53,575 nt of DNA from Methanomassiliicoccaceae archaeon. GTDB lineage: Archaea > Thermoplasmatota > Thermoplasmata > Methanomassiliicoccales > Methanomethylophilaceae. This document shows positions 49,984 through 53,575 of the stretch, in pieces. The notes beneath the pieces were generated by a model. That model saw nothing but the letters and a program-made list of their open reading frames with translations. It was not told the DNA's origin and did not search any database. Numbering within the stretch: position 1 is the stretch's first letter; each line of letters begins with the position of its first letter. Made by a program: the position numbers and the translations under genes. Location of the stretch: NCBI GenBank assembly GCA_031285205.1, contig JAITWO010000046.1, forward strand, positions 1-53,575. The letters are read 5' to 3'.

Positions 49984-52146
49984 TTACACAATGAAGAGCA
50001 CTGCGGTCACCAAGCATATCGTTGACAGCAACTTCACGAGCACGTGTATCGACGGTCCGGCGGTGTCCTTGAACGGGTCACCGACAGTGTCACCGACAAC
50101 TGCCGCAGCGTGCGCGGGAGATTTCTTTCCGCCGTGGTTGCCTTCCTCGATGTACTTCTTCGCGTTGTCCCAGGCGCCTCCTCCGTTGTTGAGGAAGTTG
50201 GCCATCAGTATACCGACGACCGTACCGACCATGATCAGCGCACCGACCGCTGCCGGAGCGATCTCAGGGAACACGAACCTGTATATCACACCGAACGACA
50301 CCGGCACGACTATCGGCAGAAGTGCGGGAAACACCATCGCCCTCAATGCGCCCTTTGTCGCAATGTCAACACACTGGCTGTAGCTCGGTTCCGAAGTTCC
50401 GGCCATGATGCCCGGATCTTCCCTGAACTGTCTCCTGACCTCTTCGATCATCGCGCTCGCCGCGGTCCTTACCGCCCTTATGGCAAGTGCCGCGAAGAAG
50501 AAGACCAGCATACCGCCTACCAGCGCGCCGACGAATATCAGCGGGTCGCCTATGTTGACGTTGAACACCTCTGAGAGGGTCTTGCCCTGCTTGATCGCGA
50601 CTATCTCGAAATATGCTGCGAACAGCAGGAACGCCGCAAGCGCAGCGGATCCCATCGCGTATCCCTTCGTCAGCGCTTTCGTGGTGTTGCCTGCGCTGTC
50701 AAGCTTGTCCGTCCTGTCGCGTACCTCTTTCGGCTGGTTGCTCATCTCCGCGATCCCGCCTCCGTTGTCCGTTATCGGACCGAAGGTGTCCTCTGCGAGG
50801 ATGAACGCCGATGATGCGAGCATCGCGATCGTGCCGATCGCAGTACCGAACAGGCCGTACTCGAATTCCACTGCAACGGATGGCGCCGCCAACGTTCCGA
50901 GGGTATACGTACCTACTATCGCCAGAACTATGGCGATTATCGGCATTACCGTCGTCTCAAGGCCCATTGCGATACCTTCGATGACGTTCGTCGCAGGACC
51001 GGTCTCAGACGCTTTCGCTATCTGTTTGACCGGCCTCCACGAACCGGATGTGTAGTACTGCGTGATGTATATTATCGCGACCCCCAATGCGACCCCTATC
51101 AGGCCGCATCCGAAGAAGAAGTACCACTGGTCCTCGGGAAGCATCCACCATGTCACGAATCCCAGCGATATCACTATCAATGCCGCAGTGACGTAATAAC
51201 CGATGTTCAGCGTCCTGTATATGTCAGTGTCGTCATTCTTCATGCGGACGACGAATATTCCGACCAGCGAAGCGATCAGACCGAACGCGATAAGGACGAG
51301 CGGTATGAAGTACCACGATTCGTCCGCAGCGAAGCCGCTTGATATCAATATTTTGATCACGGCCAGACCGATGACCATCGAACCGATGATCTCAGCCGCC
51401 GTTGACTCGAAGATGTCCGCTCCGCGGCCTGCGCAGTCGCCGACGTTGTCACCGACAAGGTCCGCGATGACTGCCGGGTTCCTCGGGTCATCCTCGGGGA
51501 TGCCTGCCTCCACCTTACCTACAAGGTCGGCACCGACATCCGCCGCTTTTGTGTAAATGCCTCCACCGAGCTGTGCGAACAGTGCAGCAAAAGATGCACC
51601 GAACGCATATCCGATGATCGTCTCAAGTGTGAACGTCTTGTCCCCGCCGAAGAATGCATCGTAAGCCACTATGAGCGTGAATACACCCATAAGGCTGAGC
51701 GTTGCAACTGCAATACCAGAGATCGCGCCGCTGCGGAACGAGCATTTGAATGCTTCGCCCAGCGACCTGCGCGCAGCGCTTGCGGTCCTTATGTTCGCGT
51801 TGACCGATATGTACATACCGATATATCCGGACAGGATCGAAAATCCTGCACCGATGAGGAACGCTATGGCGATGGTCCACTTATCGGAGTCGCCGAACGC
51901 CTCGAGTGCGCCCGCGATACCGAGGATGGCTGCCAGAATAACGCTGATGATTCCTATCGTCTTGTATTGACGTGCCAAGTATGCCATTGCACCTTCTCTT
52001 ATGGCATTGGATATCTTCTGCATATCAGGAGTTCCAGTGTCCTTCGAGAATATGTCCTTGTAGAAGTACAGGGCAAATGCCAAAGCTACTACGGCTGCGA
52101 CGGGGATCATGAATAACAGATTGTCTACATTCAGTATGTCTATCAT
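49984..52146 (-). CDS. hppA: Membrane-bound pyrophosphatase (ion-pumping), HppA
   Basis: A 720-residue protein with about 16 membrane helices that couples pyrophosphate hydrolysis to H+ or Na+ export. Signature motifs are DVGADLVGKVEAGIPEDDPR and NPAVIADLVGDNVGDCAGRG (substrate loop), TDNGGGIAEM and VGDTVGDPFKDTAGPS. The segment GNTTKALTKGYAMGS has lysine where potassium-dependent enzymes have alanine, so this is predicted to be the potassium-independent, proton-pumping class. ATG 52146 is preferred; a GTG at 52173 is in frame. Confidence 0.95.
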   Translation of the reverse strand: MIDILNVDNLLFMIPVAAVVALAFALYFYKDIFSKDTGTPDMQKISNAIREGAMAYLARQYKTIGIISVILAAILGIAGALEAFGDSDKWTIAIAFLIGAGFSILSGYIGMYISVNANIRTASAARRSLGEAFKCSFRSGAISGIAVATLSLMGVFTLIVAYDAFFGGDKTFTLETIIGYAFGASFAALFAQLGGGIYTKAADVGADLVGKVEAGIPEDDPRNPAVIADLVGDNVGDCAGRGADIFESTAAEIIGSMVIGLAVIKILISSGFAADESWYFIPLVLIAFGLIASLVGIFVVRMKNDDTDIYRTLNIGYYVTAALIVISLGFVTWWMLPEDQWYFFFGCGLIGVALGVAIIYITQYYTSGSWRPVKQIAKASETGPATNVIEGIAMGLETTVMPIIAIVLAIVGTYTLGTLAAPSVAVEFEYGLFGTAIGTIAMLASSAFILAEDTFGPITDNGGGIAEMSNQPKEVRDRTDKLDSAGNTTKALTKGYAMGSAALAAFLLFAAYFEIVAIKQGKTLSEVFNVNIGDPLIFVGALVGGMLVFFFAALAIRAVRTAASAMIEEVRRQFREDPGIMAGTSEPSYSQCVDIATKGALRAMVFPALLPIVVPVSFGVIYRFVFPEIAPAAVGALIMVGTVVGILMANFLNNGGGAWDNAKKYIEEGNHGGKKSPAHAAAVVGDTVGDPFKDTAGPSIHVLVKLLSTICLVTAVLFIV

Positions 52147-52245
52147 TTTAACATAACCCCATGCGTAACCCACCTAACGCATGCTTGTATAAATTATTTA
52201 ATGTAAAAAATCAACGTACGGACGGCTGAGGTTACATAGGTACGC

Positions 52246-52707
52246 TCATACCAGCGGCCTGACGGCCATTCCCTTCTCCTTGGCAAGGTCCTCAAGCGGC
52301 ATCGGCGAACTTACGCCGTCGCCCGAGATCATCATCGGCACCCCGTCGCCGTCCAGGTATCCGAAACCTAGCGTGATGAAAGGAGCCAGAACATCTTTTT
52401 CAAATGCACGCGCGGCGCACACCACTCCTATATCACAGGTCAGCGATATTATCACGTCGGCATTCCCGCTTACCTCATCCGCCTTCGGCATGACCTTCTG
52501 CATGAGGCACGCGGCAGATGTTGATGACACGGATGTCACCTCAACGCCGTCGTCCTCCAGTCTGCCGGCCAGGCGGCCTGCCGCATCCTGACCTCCTATG
52601 CCGTTGCACAGTTTCGCGCATGTGTTGCACGCCCATACAGCAACCTTCCTCCCTCTGACCGCATCAAGGATGTCATCATATTCTGTGCTGCGTGCGATCA
52701 TCATCAT
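52246..52707 (-). CDS. MetV-like protein (methylene-tetrahydrofolate reductase C-terminal domain family)
   Basis: A 153-residue protein with VAVWACNTCAKLCNGIGG near the N-terminus, then ACLMQKVMPKADEV, DVIISLTCDIGVVCAARAF and TLGFGYLDGDGVPMM. The cysteine pattern resembles MetV/DUF5981, a zinc- or Fe-S-associated protein tied to methylene-H4F reductase and electron-bifurcating complexes. No MetF or Hdr partner is adjacent, so its role is uncertain. TATA-like TTATCTATATC is about 25 bases upstream of the ATG at 52707. Confidence 0.65.
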   Translation of the reverse strand: MMMIARSTEYDDILDAVRGRKVAVWACNTCAKLCNGIGGQDAAGRLAGRLEDDGVEVTSVSSTSAACLMQKVMPKADEVSGNADVIISLTCDIGVVCAARAFEKDVLAPFITLGFGYLDGDGVPMMISGDGVSSPMPLEDLAKEKGMAVRPLV

Positions 52708-52771
52708 ATGTATCGGAGAATGATCAACAGATATAGATAATTGATTCAGGGCAGCAATATTTTATTTATAT

Positions 52772-52781
52772 AAGATAGACC
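52772..52781 (+). promoter_or_regulatory. TATA box of deoxyhypusine synthase
   Basis: TTTATATAAG lies about 32 bases before the ATG at 52809. Confidence 0.55.
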
Positions 52782-52808
52782 GTGAGCGAAGATTCAGAGT
52801 GAATATCA

Positions 52809-53575
52809 TGATAGACCTCATACCTGTAAAGGACATTAAGGTGAAGAAAGGGATGACTGTCGATTCCCTTCTGAAGAGCATGGGCAGGGCGGGAGGATTC
52901 ACGGCGCAGAAACTTGCCGATGCGACGGACCTTGCGGAAAAGATGATAAAACAGAAGGGATGTGTGAAATTCTTATCATTCCCGGCGTGCATAATGGCTA
53001 CCGGGACACGCGGCGTGATCGTGGAGATGGTCAAGAACGGGTTCGTTGATCTTATCATCACCACATGCGGAACACTTGACCACGACCTTTCAAGAACCTG
53101 GAAAGCGTACTATCACGGTGATTTCATGATGGATGACGCTAAACTCAGACATGAGGGCGTAAGCCGTCTGGGCAACGTTCTCGTTCCTGACGAATGTTAC
53201 GGGGAGGTGCTCGAGGAGCGCCTTGCACCCATGTTTGAAGAGATATTCGAGAACACAAAGTCATTGGCGACGCATGAGATAATAGATGCCGTAGGTTCAA
53301 GGTTGGACGACAAGGACAGCCTCCTGTACTGGTGCCATAAGAAAAAGGTACCGGTGTTCGTTCCCGGGCCCACTGACGGCTCCTTCGGATGCCAGTTGTG
53401 GATGTACTACCAGAACCACCGCGACCTGAGGATCGACCTGTTCAAAGATGAACAGACGCTCAACGACATAACGAGCAAAGCGAAGCACACTGGCGCCATC
53501 ATCGTGGGCGGCGGGATCTCGAAGCACCATGTGATATGGTGGAACCAGTTCCGCGGAGGATTGGACCACGCCATC
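52809..53575 (+). CDS. dys: Deoxyhypusine synthase (partial, C-terminus outside window)
   Basis: At least 255 residues are present. Deoxyhypusine synthase uses spermidine and NAD to modify a lysine of initiation factor aIF5A. Visible motifs are LISFPACIMATGTRG-like FLSFPACIMATGTRG, LIITTCGTLDHDLSR, FVPGPTDGSFGCQLW and AIIVGGGISKHHVIWWNQFR. The catalytic lysine region lies past the window edge. The start ATG follows a TATA box at 52772. Confidence 0.94.

Overview
This 53.6 kb window is archaeal chromosome. It encodes RNA polymerase subunits Rpo7 and Rpo11, Spt4, topoisomerase VI A and B, an ATP-dependent DNA ligase, a Hef-type helicase, class I lysyl-tRNA synthetase, archaeal Trm5, diphthine synthase, deoxyhypusine synthase, S24e and S27ae. 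Many genes have a TATA-like box about 25 bases before the start codon, as expected for leaderless transcripts. Extensive corrinoid salvage, large adhesin-like surface proteins and duplicated QueG-like iron-sulfur proteins fit a gut or sediment methanogen of the Methanomassiliicoccales (Thermoplasmatota). No methanogenesis gene lies in the window, so that placement is an inference.

Layout. 1-7837 (minus strand) is a corrinoid salvage and import locus: cobD, cbiB, a bifunctional cbiS, cobS and cobY, followed upstream by a BtuFCD-type transporter whose binding protein carries an extra N-terminal transcobalamin-like domain. Both transcription units start behind the same composite TATA/operator element. 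7972-10572 is a divergent three-gene ABC-2 exporter. 10600-11375 holds a RelE/RelB-type pair and the tail of a dead dinD-like gene. 11429-16936 is housekeeping and metabolism: dcd, trm5 and dphB (the last two sharing one palindromic TATA box), then a BioD/DRTGG protein and an ADP-forming acyl-CoA synthetase.

17213-19171 carries tandem QueG-like Fe-S proteins and an HxlR regulator whose start codon sits in a palindrome. 19172-20109 is accessory: a small gene with an in-frame UGA, an orphan plus-strand promoter with palindromes, and tRNA-Gly. 20110-26263 is a divergent pair of adhesin-like membrane-anchored proteins. 26306-35847 contains a zinc-ribbon protein, a 1258-residue TPR protein, truD, rpo11, DNA ligase, a nuclease-less Hef helicase and an A-type Fe-S carrier.

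35945-39292 has an AhpD-like protein without its CxxC, a metallopeptidase-like protein, a candidate structured ncRNA, a Fic remnant and lysS. 39338-46238 has topoisomerase VI, a zinc-ribbon membrane protein, a DRG GTPase and an ABC exporter. 46332-47766 is a small accessory island (HEPN protein, charged coiled coil, tiny ORFs, a membrane protein). 47861-49760 is an informational operon (rpo7, spt4, GTP-dependent dephospho-CoA kinase, S24e, S27ae, then tRNA-Arg). 49984-53575 has a membrane pyrophosphatase, a MetV-like protein and the start of deoxyhypusine synthase.

The most distinctive signals are the shared corrinoid operator, the transcobalamin/BtuF fusion, the candidate ncRNA at 37184-37416 and the UGA-interrupted small gene at 19453-19656. 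All similarity statements rest on reading motifs by eye; no database search was run.
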